Shown in pieces: positions 9,356 through 17,765 of a stretch of DNA of 40,780 bases. This stretch comes from Planobispora rosea. Lineage in GTDB: Bacteria > Actinomycetota > Actinomycetes > Streptosporangiales > Streptosporangiaceae. Numbering within the stretch: position 1 is the stretch's first letter; every line of letters starts with the position of its first letter. The DNA lies in the NCBI RefSeq assembly GCF_014648175.1, contig NZ_BMQP01000057.1:1-40780 (forward strand), written 5' to 3'. The notes under the pieces were generated by a model that did no database searches, was not told the DNA's origin, and worked only from the letters and a program-made list of their open reading frames with translations. Made by a program: the position numbers and the translations under genes.

Positions 9356-9559
9356 TCAGCCGCCCATCCGCTCGCGCAGGCTCTTGGGGCGCATGTCGGT
9401 CCAGACCTCTTCGATGTAGGCCAGGCACTCGGCTTTCCGGCCGGTGCGGCCGACCTCCGACCACCCGTCGGGGACGGTCCGCTGGACGGGCCAGATGGAG
9501 TACTGCTCCTCGTGGTTGATCACGACCGTGTACTCGCGGTCGTCGTCGTCCTCGAACAC
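9356..9559 (-). CDS. mbtH: MbtH-like protein, A-domain activating partner
   Basis: The protein has 67 residues and is the family's standard length. It shows the MbtH signature: NHEEQYSIWP, then P-x-GW, CLAYIEEVWTDMRP and SL. The start is GTG at 9559, preceded by an AAGGAG ribosome binding site nine bases upstream. MbtH proteins bind A domains and are often needed for their solubility or activity. Here it lies directly upstream of the luciferase-like gene and the NRPS genes in the same operon, so it most likely serves A1, A2 and A3. It is 43 bases downstream of the PKS gene. Confidence 0.97.
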   Translation of the reverse strand: MFEDDDDREYTVVINHEEQYSIWPVQRTVPDGWSEVGRTGRKAECLAYIEEVWTDMRPKSLRERMGG

Positions 9560-9602
9560 GCGCTGCTCCTTGTCTGAGGTGCCTGAGAGGGATGCGGGGA
9601 GG

Positions 9603-12600
9603 TCATTCCAGCGTCGCGAGGAGGTCGGCGGCCTCCTCGTCGGTCATGCCGGCGACCTGCTCGGCGAGCGTGGCCTCGATGTCGGCGGCGAGGTTGCGCA
9701 CGGTGCGGCACTCGAAGAGGACCGCGACGGCCAGTTCGGTCCTGAAGTGCTCCCGGATCCGGGCGACGAGCTGCACGGCGATCAGCGAGTTGCCGCCGAG
9801 GTCGAAGAAGTCGTCGTCCACGCCGACCCTGTCGACGCCGAGGGAGTCCTGCCAGAACCCGCACAGAGCGCGCTGCGCCGCGTTCCCCGGTTCCACGTAC
9901 GGCGTGGCGAGGTTGCGCGCGGTGACCGCGGCGGCCCGCTGCGGCGCCTGGGCGATCTGCTCGCGCAGCGCCTCCCGGGTGACCCCGGCGGCCCGGCGCA
10001 GCCGCTCGCCCAGCCCGTCGGGGCACATGATGAGCTGCGGGCGCACGCCGCTGCCGAGGATCTGCCAGAGGGCGGCCGAGCCGTCCTCCGGCTGGATGCC
10101 GAACTCGAGGTCGGCCTCGCGCAGCAGCCGCAGTTCCAGGTCGGCCGCGGCCGAGGGCGCCTCCCCGACGACGGCCCCGGCCCCGGGGACGGCCGCCGTG
10201 GCCTCGGCCTGACCGCCGGAGTCGTAGGCGAGGAGAGTGAACCCCTCGATCACGACCAGCTCCCGGCCCCCGGCGTCCATGATCGTGATGTCGCTGCGGG
10301 TCATGTCGCCGGTGGTGTCGTCGCGGTGCCTGATGTGGCTGAACACCCGCTCGGGGAAGCGTCCCCGGACGACGATGCGGTCGTAGCCGAACGGCAGGAA
10401 CCGCGCGTCGGCCGCGATGCTCTGGCCGAGGGCGTTGGCGCTGTCCAGCATCGACGGATGCAGCCCGTACGAGGGTAGCTCCGCCAGGAAGGCGGCGGGC
10501 TGCTCGATGAGCACCAGCTCGGCGTCCTCGCCCTTCCACCGGCCGCGGATGTTGTCCCAGTGGGCTCCGACGGTGAGCCCGCCGATGACCGGGTCGTAGC
10601 CGGGGGTGTCCTCGACGTCGCACAGGGCGCGCAGGGTTCCGAGGTCGTGGGTGGGCCCCGGCTCCTGCGGCACCCGCCTGACCCTGGCCCTGGTGTACTC
10701 GGCCCGCGCTCCCCCGGCGGCGTCGCCGGCTGTGACGTCGTCGGCGTCGCCGACCGTCACGTGGTAGCCGCCCTCGCCGTCGGGCCGGTAGACGACCCGG
10801 ATGTTGCGGCTGTGCTCGAAGGTCAGCGGGCGCATGAACACGACGTCGCGGATCTCCATGTCGGCGCTCCCGGTGCCGAGCTCGAACCCCGCCCTGATGA
10901 TCTCCACCAGGCCGGTGCCGGGCATGGTGGGCAGCCCTTCGAGGCGGTGCTCGTCGACCTCCCAGTCCTCCTCCGACAGCCGCTTCACGAACACGATCTC
11001 ATCGGAGTAGAGCTGGTGCAGGCGGCTGTCGAGCAGCGGGTGGTCCACCGGCTCGTACCGGTCGCCGCGCTCGAAGTCGGTGAGCACGGCGGGCGCGTAC
11101 GTGTCGTGGGCCATGCCGACGTTGAACCAGATCGGCCAGTTGATCGACAGCACCCGTGTGCGGCTCGCGGCCTTGGCCTGGGCGTAGGCGTCCATGACGG
11201 CGTTGGCGGCGCAGTAGTCGCCGAGGCCGAAGTCGCCGGACAGGACCGCGATCGACGAGTAGAGCACGAGCAGGTCGAGGGAGTCGCCGAAGACCTCCTC
11301 GATCGCGTACAGGCCACCGACCTTGGGGGCGAAGACCCGGGCGGCGTCGTGCGGCGAGCGGGTCTCCAGCATGCCGCCGCCGGACACGCCGGCGGCGTGG
11401 AAGACTCCGTCGACCGGGCCGAACGTCTCCTCCGCGCGCCGCCTGACCTCGCGCATCGCGGCGACGTCGGCGACGTCGGCGGCGACGGTCAGCACGTCGT
11501 CGCCGAGGTCGCGTACCTTGCGGATGCGGCGGGCGACCGCGTCGTCGTCGCCGTGCGCGGCCAGGTAGGCGTCCCAGTCCGCGCGCTCGGGCAGCCCGGT
11601 GCGGCCGACGAGGACGACCTTGGCCCGGACGCGTTCGACGAGGTCGCGGGCGAGCACGAGGCCGAGGCCGCCCAGCCCGCCGGTGATCATGTAGACGCCG
11701 CCGTCGCGCAGCCCCGCCGAGGAGGGGGGTTCGTCGAGGTCGATCTTCTCGTAGCCCCAGATCCAGCGCTTGCGGCCGCGGTAGGCGACCTGGTCGTCCT
11801 GACCGCCGCCGGCGATCTCGGCGGTCAGCCGGAGCGCGTCGGCCGCCGCGTCCCCCGTCCCGGAGAAGTCGACGCCGCGGCAGGTGACGCCGGTCAGCTC
11901 CTTGGGGACGAGTTTGATCAGGCCGAGCAGGGCGGCCTTTGCGGGCTCGACGGCGTCCTGGCCGGACACGTCGTTCATGTCGGTGGAGACCAGGATGAGA
12001 TCGGCTTCGGGTGGGCCGCCGCGCCTGCGGGTGAGCGCCTGCAGCACGTTGAGCACGCTGTAGAAGCCCAGGTCGAGCCAGCCCTGGGGGCCGTCGGCGG
12101 AGTCCGCGGCCGACCAGCCGTGCACGATCGTCAGCCGGTCGGAGCCGGTGACGGCCTCCAGGAGGGCCGAGTGATCGGCCAGTTCCCCGGGGGCGACGGT
12201 GACGTCGCCGTCGGCGCCGGGCGGCACCGCCGAGATCACCGGGAGTCCGGCGGCACGGCGGTGCCTGACCAGTTCCTCGGCGACGCCGTGGCCCGGGGAG
12301 AACACGATCCAGGGACGCTCATCGGCCGGCGCGGCGGCGGGGAGGGCGGTCTCCCGCCACACCGGCACGTAGTAGGGCCCGGTGTCCTTCGGTCCGGCGG
12401 ACGGGAGCTCCGAGCCGGGGTCGGGCTCAGCCCAGCAGCGCTGCCGCTCGTAGGGGTAGGTGGGCAGCGGGATCCGCGAACGCGGCTCGCCCGACCAGAA
12501 GCGGTCCCAGTCGATCGTGCCGGACGCCTGCCACACCTGGCCGACGGCGGTCAGCAGGGCCGCCGCGTCCGACTGGCGCTGCTGCGGGTGCCGCATGGCG

Positions 12601-15044
12601 GGCACCGCCAGTCCGGACAGCTCGGCGTCCAGGCGGCGCCTGGCCAGCGTCGTCAGGGTCGTCCCCGGGCCGACCTCGACCAGCACGCGGCGGCGGCCCT
12701 CGGTCAGCAGCCCGACCGCGTCGCCGAACCGTACGCAGCGGCGCAGGTGCTCGCTCCAGTAGCGCGGGTCGGTCGCCTGCCCGGCGGTGATCCACGTCCC
12801 GGTGACGTTCGACACGTACGGCCGCTCGGGGGCCCGCGGCGCGAACCGGGCGACCTCGGCCGCGAACTCCTCCAGGATCGGGTCCATCATCGCCGAGTGG
12901 AAGGCGTGCGAGGTGTGCAGCGGGCGGCCCTCGACGCCCTGCAGCGACAGCACCTCGCGCAGCTCGGCCACGGGCCCGGCGGGCCCGGACACCACGCACA
13001 GGTCGGGCGCGTTGACGGCCGCGAGGTCCACACCGGGCACCAGCATCGGCACGAGCAGGTCCTCGGCGAGCGGCACCGCCAGCATGTCACCGCGCGGCAG
13101 CCCCTGCATGAGCGCGCCGCGCGCGACCACCAGGGCCATCGCCTCCTCCCGGGTGAACACCCCGGCCAGGCACGCGGCGGCGTACTCGCCGATGCTGTGC
13201 CCCGCCATGGCCGCGGGCTCGACGCCCCACGACCGCAGCAGGCAGGCCAGCGCGTACTCGACGGCGAACACCGCGGGCTGGGTGACGGCCGTCTCGTTCA
13301 GGCCCTCTCCGCCGAACAACTTCTCGCGCAGGTCCCAGTCCCGGACGAGGGCCGCGCAGGCGTCGATCTCGGCGCGGAACACCGGCTCCGCGTCGTAGAG
13401 GTCCCTGCCCATCCCCGCGTACTGGGCGCCCTGACCGGGGAACATGAACACGACCTCGCGCTCGCCCCCGCGCGGCGGCGTCAGCGCCGGGTGCCCGGCG
13501 GGCGGTCCGGCGGCGAGCCGCTCGGCGGCGGCGGCCGGGTCGTCGGCGACGACGAAGCCGCGCACGGCCCGCGCGGTACGGCCGACGCTGAGCGTGTGGG
13601 CGGCGTCCGCGAGGTCGCCGGGCCGCTCTTCCAGGTGCCGCCCGACGAGCGCGCCCAGCGCCGTCAGCGCCGTCGGCGTCCGCGCCGACAGCGGGATCAG
13701 CCGGTACGGCCCCGCCCCCGCCGACGCCGCGGGCCGGGCCGGAGCCTCCTCGACGATCATGTGCGCGTTCGTCCCGCCGACGCCGAACGAGCTGACTCCC
13801 GCGAGCAGCGGGTGCCCGTTCGGCTTCCACGGCGCCAGCTCGGTGTTGACGTAGAACGGTGAGGAGCCGAAGTCGATCGCCGGGTTCGGCTCCTCGAAGT
13901 TGAGGCTCGCCGGCAGCGCGCGCCGTGACAGGCACAGCACCGTCTTGATCAGTCCGGTGACGCCGGCGGCGGCGCCGAGGTGGCCGACGTTCGACTTGAC
14001 CGACGCGATCGGCACCTCGCCGACCCGGCGGGTGTGCGCCCTGAACGCCTCGGTGAGCGCGTTGACCTCGATCGGGTCGCCGACGAGCGTCCCCGTCCCG
14101 TGCGCCTCGACGTACCCGATGTCGGCCGCGCTCACCCCGGCCCGCGCGAGCGCGTCGGTGATCACCCGGACCTGGCCCTGCACGCTCGGCGCGGCGAACG
14201 CGCCCTTGGCGGAGCCGTCGTTGTTGATGGCCGAGCCGCGGATGATCGCGTGGATCGTGTCCCGGTCGGAGAGCGCGTCGTCCAGGCGCTTGAGCACGAC
14301 GACGCCGACACCGCTGCCGAAGATCGTCCCCTTGGCCTTGGCGTCGAACACGCGGGCGTGCCCGTCGGGCGAGAAGATCCCGCCCTCCTCGTAGAAGTAC
14401 CCGGAGATGCGCGGCAGCGGTTCGTCCACGCCGCCCGCCAGCGCGATCTCGCACTCGCCCGCCTGCAGTGCCCGGCAGGCCGTGTGCACCGCGACCAGCG
14501 ACGTGGAGCACGCCGTCAGCGTCGTCAGCGCGGGCCCGCGGAGCCCCAGCCGGTACGCGGTCTGGGTGGCCACGTAGTCGCTGGTGTTGGACAGGTCGAT
14601 GGCGAAGTGCCCCATCAGCCGGATCGCGTCCGCGTTGCGGATCACGTTCAGTTCCCGGTAGCGGTTGATGCCGACGCCGCCGAAGACGCCGATCCGGGCG
14701 TCGTAGCGGGCGGGGTCGTAGCCGGCGTGCTGCAGCGCGCTGTCGGACGCCTCCAGGAACGCCCGGTGCTGCGGATCGAGGATCTCGGCCTCGCGGGTCG
14801 ACATGCCGAAGTACGCGGGCTCGAAGTCCTCGGTCCCGGGGGCGATGGGGGCGGCCCTGACGTAGGTGGGGAACGCCAGGAGCTCCTCGGGCGTGCCGGC
14901 CGCGCGCAGTTCCTCGTCGGTGAAGAAGGTGATCGACTCGACCCCGGCCACCAGGTTCTGCCAGAACTCCTCGATGTCGTGCGCGCCGGGGAACCTCCCC
15001 GCCATACCGACGATCGCCACATGCTGTCTGGTCGTGCTCTCCAC
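9603..15044 (-). CDS. Type I polyketide synthase module (KS-AT-KR/DH-ACP)
   Basis: The protein has 1813 residues from GTG at 15044 with AGGAG seven bases upstream. KS (about 7-430): active Cys in TACSTSLVAVH near 178, EAHGTGT near 313 and NVGHLGAAAG near 354. The TACSTSLVA form is common in KS domains of NRPS-PKS hybrids. AT (about 510-830): GHSIGE near 616 and HAFH near 715, which predicts malonyl-CoA. KR: NADPH loop GGLGGLG near 1122 and YCAAN near 1276. DH-like domain: HRLEGLPTMP near 1366 fits HxxxGxxxxP, but the second motif reads HPSMLDSANA near 1533 and lacks the usual His/Gln four residues after Asp. A carrier domain has GGNSL near 1751. It is the first gene of the operon. It is not iterative-looking and has no ER or TE. 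The product of this step is either a beta-hydroxy or an unsaturated C2 extension. Confidence 0.96.
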   Translation of the reverse strand: MESTTRQHVAIVGMAGRFPGAHDIEEFWQNLVAGVESITFFTDEELRAAGTPEELLAFPTYVRAAPIAPGTEDFEPAYFGMSTREAEILDPQHRAFLEASDSALQHAGYDPARYDARIGVFGGVGINRYRELNVIRNADAIRLMGHFAIDLSNTSDYVATQTAYRLGLRGPALTTLTACSTSLVAVHTACRALQAGECEIALAGGVDEPLPRISGYFYEEGGIFSPDGHARVFDAKAKGTIFGSGVGVVVLKRLDDALSDRDTIHAIIRGSAINNDGSAKGAFAAPSVQGQVRVITDALARAGVSAADIGYVEAHGTGTLVGDPIEVNALTEAFRAHTRRVGEVPIASVKSNVGHLGAAAGVTGLIKTVLCLSRRALPASLNFEEPNPAIDFGSSPFYVNTELAPWKPNGHPLLAGVSSFGVGGTNAHMIVEEAPARPAASAGAGPYRLIPLSARTPTALTALGALVGRHLEERPGDLADAAHTLSVGRTARAVRGFVVADDPAAAAERLAAGPPAGHPALTPPRGGEREVVFMFPGQGAQYAGMGRDLYDAEPVFRAEIDACAALVRDWDLREKLFGGEGLNETAVTQPAVFAVEYALACLLRSWGVEPAAMAGHSIGEYAAACLAGVFTREEAMALVVARGALMQGLPRGDMLAVPLAEDLLVPMLVPGVDLAAVNAPDLCVVSGPAGPVAELREVLSLQGVEGRPLHTSHAFHSAMMDPILEEFAAEVARFAPRAPERPYVSNVTGTWITAGQATDPRYWSEHLRRCVRFGDAVGLLTEGRRRVLVEVGPGTTLTTLARRRLDAELSGLAVPAMRHPQQRQSDAAALLTAVGQVWQASGTIDWDRFWSGEPRSRIPLPTYPYERQRCWAEPDPGSELPSAGPKDTGPYYVPVWRETALPAAAPADERPWIVFSPGHGVAEELVRHRRAAGLPVISAVPPGADGDVTVAPGELADHSALLEAVTGSDRLTIVHGWSAADSADGPQGWLDLGFYSVLNVLQALTRRRGGPPEADLILVSTDMNDVSGQDAVEPAKAALLGLIKLVPKELTGVTCRGVDFSGTGDAAADALRLTAEIAGGGQDDQVAYRGRKRWIWGYEKIDLDEPPSSAGLRDGGVYMITGGLGGLGLVLARDLVERVRAKVVLVGRTGLPERADWDAYLAAHGDDDAVARRIRKVRDLGDDVLTVAADVADVAAMREVRRRAEETFGPVDGVFHAAGVSGGGMLETRSPHDAARVFAPKVGGLYAIEEVFGDSLDLLVLYSSIAVLSGDFGLGDYCAANAVMDAYAQAKAASRTRVLSINWPIWFNVGMAHDTYAPAVLTDFERGDRYEPVDHPLLDSRLHQLYSDEIVFVKRLSEEDWEVDEHRLEGLPTMPGTGLVEIIRAGFELGTGSADMEIRDVVFMRPLTFEHSRNIRVVYRPDGEGGYHVTVGDADDVTAGDAAGGARAEYTRARVRRVPQEPGPTHDLGTLRALCDVEDTPGYDPVIGGLTVGAHWDNIRGRWKGEDAELVLIEQPAAFLAELPSYGLHPSMLDSANALGQSIAADARFLPFGYDRIVVRGRFPERVFSHIRHRDDTTGDMTRSDITIMDAGGRELVVIEGFTLLAYDSGGQAEATAAVPGAGAVVGEAPSAAADLELRLLREADLEFGIQPEDGSAALWQILGSGVRPQLIMCPDGLGERLRRAAGVTREALREQIAQAPQRAAAVTARNLATPYVEPGNAAQRALCGFWQDSLGVDRVGVDDDFFDLGGNSLIAVQLVARIREHFRTELAVAVLFECRTVRNLAADIEATLAEQVAGMTDEEAADLLATLE

Positions 15045-15130
15045 GTGCGCTCCTGATGTCGATCATCCGGGCACCGGCAGACTCAAGGCTGAGAGAGAGC
15101 ACCGGCCCCGGCAAGGCCGCGGAAGCCGGT

Positions 15131-15146
15131 TGGCGACAAGTCGCCA
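15131..15146. promoter_or_regulatory. 16-bp palindrome in the PKS/MFS divergent promoter (candidate operator)
   Basis: TGGCGACAAGTCGCCA is a perfect 7-bp inverted repeat with a 2-bp centre. It lies 87 bases from the PKS start and 108 bases before the MFS start. A 15/16 identical copy sits at 20820-20835 between the SARP and sbnA genes. Recurrence in both divergent promoter regions of one cluster supports a pathway-specific operator; the binding protein is unknown. Confidence 0.6.
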
Positions 15147-15254
15147 GCGGCGTTGACGGTCCGGTGCCGCGCTTGGTGCGCTGGTCGGCGGTGCCGTCGC
15201 AGGGGCTCCGCCAGGCGTCCCCGCAGTGCCCCTCACCGGAAGGAGCGCCGCCAC

Positions 15255-16541
15255 GTGGTGACCCCGCCCCCGCCCCCGCCCGTCACCGAGGGGCGCCGCC
15301 TGGGCACCGGATTCTGGATGTTGTGGGCCGCGTTCCTGGTGGCCAACCTGGGCACCGGGATCGGTTCGGTCGCCTTCCCGTGGCTGGCGACCTCGCTGAC
15401 CAGGGAGCCGCTGCTGATCGCGCTGATCGGGGTGGCGGCCGACCTGCCGTGGCTGCTGCTCAGCCTGCCGGTCGGCGCGATCGTCGACCGGGCCGACCAC
15501 CGCCGCGTGCTCACCGTGACGCACTGGGGCCGCGCCGTCCTGGTCGGCGCGGTCGCCGCCGCCCTCTACACCGGCCGCATGTCGCTGGCCGTCCTGTACG
15601 TCGTCGCGTTCGTGCTCGGCACCCTGACCGTCGCCAACGAGAACGCCGCGCAGACGATCCTTCCCCGGCTGGTCGGGCGGAGCCTGCTGCAGCGTGCCAA
15701 CGCCCGGCTGACCATCGCCGACACCACCGCGGGCGTGTTCGTCGGCCCGTGGGTCGGCGGCCTGCTCGTGGGGGTGGCGCTGGCGGTGCCGTTCACGGTG
15801 GACGCCGCGCTGTTCATGATCTCCGGGCTGCTCGTGCTGGCGCTGCCCGCCAGGCGGCCGGAGCGCCCGCAGGGCCCCCGGTCGATGCGCCGCGAGCTGG
15901 CCGAGGGACTGCGGTTCTTCTGGAACCACCGGCCGTTGCGCGCCCTCGGGCTGCTGCTGTCCGCGCTGAACCTGGCCGGCGCGGTCGCCATCGCCACCCA
16001 GGTGCTGTTCGCGCAGGAGGTGCTCGGGCTGTCCGCCGTGCAGTACGGGCTGCTGTTCATGGTCGGGGCGGTCGGCGGCATGATCGGCGCGCAGGGGACG
16101 CCGTGGCTGGAGGCCAGGCTGGGGCCGCGCCGGGTGCTGCTGCTGTCGCTGCTCGGCAGCGCGCTCGCGCTGACGGTCGTCGGGCTGACCTCCAGCGGCG
16201 TCGTGGTCGCGCTCGCCCTGGCCGTCAGCGCCGGGCTGGGGCTGGCGTGGAACATCATCACGATCAGCTACCGGCAGCGGATCGTGCCGGAGCGGCTGCT
16301 CGGCCGCGTCAACAGCATCTACCGGCTCATCTCGTGGGGGCCGCTGCCGCTCGGCTCGGCGGCGGGCGGGCTGCTGGTGACGGCGGGCGAGGCCGTCGGC
16401 GGGCGCGAGTTCGGGCTGCGCACCCCCGTCCTGCTCGCCGCCGTCGCCATCGCGGCGCTCTTCGTGATCGCCTTCACCCGTCTGGACACGGGGCTGTGGA
16501 GCAGGACTGGGAGCGTGGACGATGCCGACGACGGCGAGTAA
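15255..16541 (+). CDS. MFS-family exporter
   Basis: The protein has 428 residues from GTG at 15255, chosen because AAGGAG lies nine bases upstream. Upstream codons of the open frame are Arg-rich and look non-coding. A short Pro-rich N-terminus leads into many hydrophobic segments typical of a 12-helix major facilitator. The loop VGAIVDRADHRRVL after helix 2 matches the MFS G-x-x-x-D-R-x-x-R-R motif A. It resembles the EntS-like exporters found in siderophore and antibiotic clusters. It is divergent from the PKS and overlaps the following hydrolase gene by 20 bases. Export of the cluster product, with self-protection, is the likely role; substrate is inferred from context only. Confidence 0.92.
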   Translation: MVTPPPPPPVTEGRRLGTGFWMLWAAFLVANLGTGIGSVAFPWLATSLTREPLLIALIGVAADLPWLLLSLPVGAIVDRADHRRVLTVTHWGRAVLVGAVAAALYTGRMSLAVLYVVAFVLGTLTVANENAAQTILPRLVGRSLLQRANARLTIADTTAGVFVGPWVGGLLVGVALAVPFTVDAALFMISGLLVLALPARRPERPQGPRSMRRELAEGLRFFWNHRPLRALGLLLSALNLAGAVAIATQVLFAQEVLGLSAVQYGLLFMVGAVGGMIGAQGTPWLEARLGPRRVLLLSLLGSALALTVVGLTSSGVVVALALAVSAGLGLAWNIITISYRQRIVPERLLGRVNSIYRLISWGPLPLGSAAGGLLVTAGEAVGGREFGLRTPVLLAAVAIAALFVIAFTRLDTGLWSRTGSVDDADDGE

Positions 16542-17331
16542 CGGGATCGAGCTGGCCTACGAGGAGCACGGGGACCCCGGCGGGCCACCCGTCCTGCTGG
16601 TGTCGCCGGCCGCGTCCGCGTCGGGCCTGTGGACCCTGCACCAGGTCCCCGCGCTGGTCGGGGCCGGGCACCGGGTGATCACATTCGACAACCGGGGCAC
16701 CGCGCCGTCGTCGTGCCCGCCGGGGCCGTACCGGCTGGCGGACCTGGTCGAGGACACGGCCGGGCTGGTCCGCGGGCTGGGGTGCGGCCCGGTCGCGGTC
16801 GCCGGGGCCTCGCTCGGCGCCCTGGTCGCCCAGGAGCTGGCGCTCGCCCACCCCGAGCTGGTCACCGGTGTCGCGCTGCTCGGCACCCGGGCGCGTACCG
16901 ACTTCTTCCGCGCGAAGATGACGGCCGCCAGCGCCCATCGCGTGCGGGTGGGCGACGCGCTCGACCCCGAGCACGCCGCCGTCTCCCTGATGTGCCAGCT
17001 CTTCTCACCGCGTACGCTCGCCGACGACCAGGTGGCCGCCGACTGGCTCGACGTGCTGACCGCCTTCCCCATCCGGGGCGAGGGGGCCGCCCTGCAGTAC
17101 GAGGCGACGCTGGCCGGCGACCGCCGGGACGCGCTGGCCGGGGTGCGGCGGCCAGCGCTGGTGGTGGCCTTCGGCGACGATCTGCTGATGCCGGCCTTCA
17201 TGGGCAGGGAGACGGCCGGGGTCATCCCCGGCGCCACCTACGTGGAGATACCGGCCTGCGGTCACTACGGCTTCCTGGAGCGGCCGTCGGTCGTGAACCG
17301 CGTCCTGGTGGACTTCCTCGGGCGGCTCTGA
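16522..17331 (+). CDS. Alpha/beta-fold hydrolase
   Basis: The protein has 269 residues from ATG at 16522, with GGAG eight bases upstream, starting inside the end of the exporter gene. The fold is clear from HGDPGGPPVLL (oxyanion loop region), FDNRGTAPSS, the nucleophile elbow GASLGA (Ser near residue 96), an acid candidate in FGDDLLMP and the catalytic His in CGHYGFLE. It belongs to the large family of esterases, lactonases and peroxidases. No type II thioesterase-specific signature is evident. In this cluster it could trim, cyclise or deprotect the product, or edit carrier proteins. The gene ends in a 14-bp tandem duplication that repeats its stop-codon context. Confidence 0.92.
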   Translation: MPTTASNGIELAYEEHGDPGGPPVLLVSPAASASGLWTLHQVPALVGAGHRVITFDNRGTAPSSCPPGPYRLADLVEDTAGLVRGLGCGPVAVAGASLGALVAQELALAHPELVTGVALLGTRARTDFFRAKMTAASAHRVRVGDALDPEHAAVSLMCQLFSPRTLADDQVAADWLDVLTAFPIRGEGAALQYEATLAGDRRDALAGVRRPALVVAFGDDLLMPAFMGRETAGVIPGATYVEIPACGHYGFLERPSVVNRVLVDFLGRL

Positions 17332-17346
17332 TCGGGCGGCTCTGAT
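17319..17346. repeat. 14-bp tandem duplication at the hydrolase stop codon
   Basis: CGGGCGGCTCTGAT occurs twice in direct tandem, spanning the hydrolase stop (17329-17331) and copying its last codons into the 3' untranslated region. It looks like a replication-slippage product without an obvious function. Confidence 0.95.
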
Positions 17347-17360
17347 CGGGCGGGAACGCC

Positions 17361-17585
17361 TCAGACCCAGCTGCGCCGCATCGCCTCCGCGCCCGCCTGG
17401 AAGCGGCTCTCCACCCCCAGGTGGGCGAGCAGCTCCGAGACGCGGCGGCTGTAGGTCCGCGGCGAGATCCCCAGCCGGTTGCTGGCCGCCTGGTCGGTGG
17501 CGCCCGTCAGGAGCTGGAGCAGCACCGCCTGCAGGTGCTCGGGGAGGACTCGCCGAGTCGTGTCGTGCCGGGAGCTGTCGTCCAT
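17361..17585 (-). CDS. Solitary LuxR-type helix-turn-helix protein
   Basis: The protein is only 74 residues long and is essentially a LuxR C-terminal DNA-binding domain. It reads LLQLLTGATDQAASNRLGIS then RTYSRRVSELLAHLGVESRFQAG, as in the effector domain of LuxR/NarL regulators. There is no receiver, sensor or ATPase domain. The start ATG at 17585 has AGAGGA upstream. It is convergent with the hydrolase gene and lies 180 bases downstream of the SARP gene on the same strand. LuxR domains bind as dimers to palindromes, so it is a candidate reader of the shared 16-bp palindrome, but this is inference. It may also be a stand-alone remnant of a larger regulator. Confidence 0.85.
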   Translation of the reverse strand: MDDSSRHDTTRRVLPEHLQAVLLQLLTGATDQAASNRLGISPRTYSRRVSELLAHLGVESRFQAGAEAMRRSWV

Positions 17586-17765
17586 GACCGCATTCCTCTC
17601 CGCGTGTCCGTCAGGGCCGACGAGGGGTCTCCTCCGCCTGCCGGACTGGATGACCAGCCCGAATCGGACGGTATGTCACGGTACGCACATTGACGTTAAT
17701 TGTCCTCTACGTTCGCTCTCGCCCCGCTCTCACATATTTTGACCTGCACGGATCACGGTCATCGC

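Noticed and set aside
10560..13862. 1100-codon plus-strand open frame opposite the PKS
   Set aside because: Same reason; the opposite strand holds intact AT, KR and DH motifs.
16522..17331. Type II thioesterase for the assembly line
   Set aside because: The alpha/beta hydrolase fold is clear but I see no thioesterase-specific sequence feature, so it is kept as a generic hydrolase.
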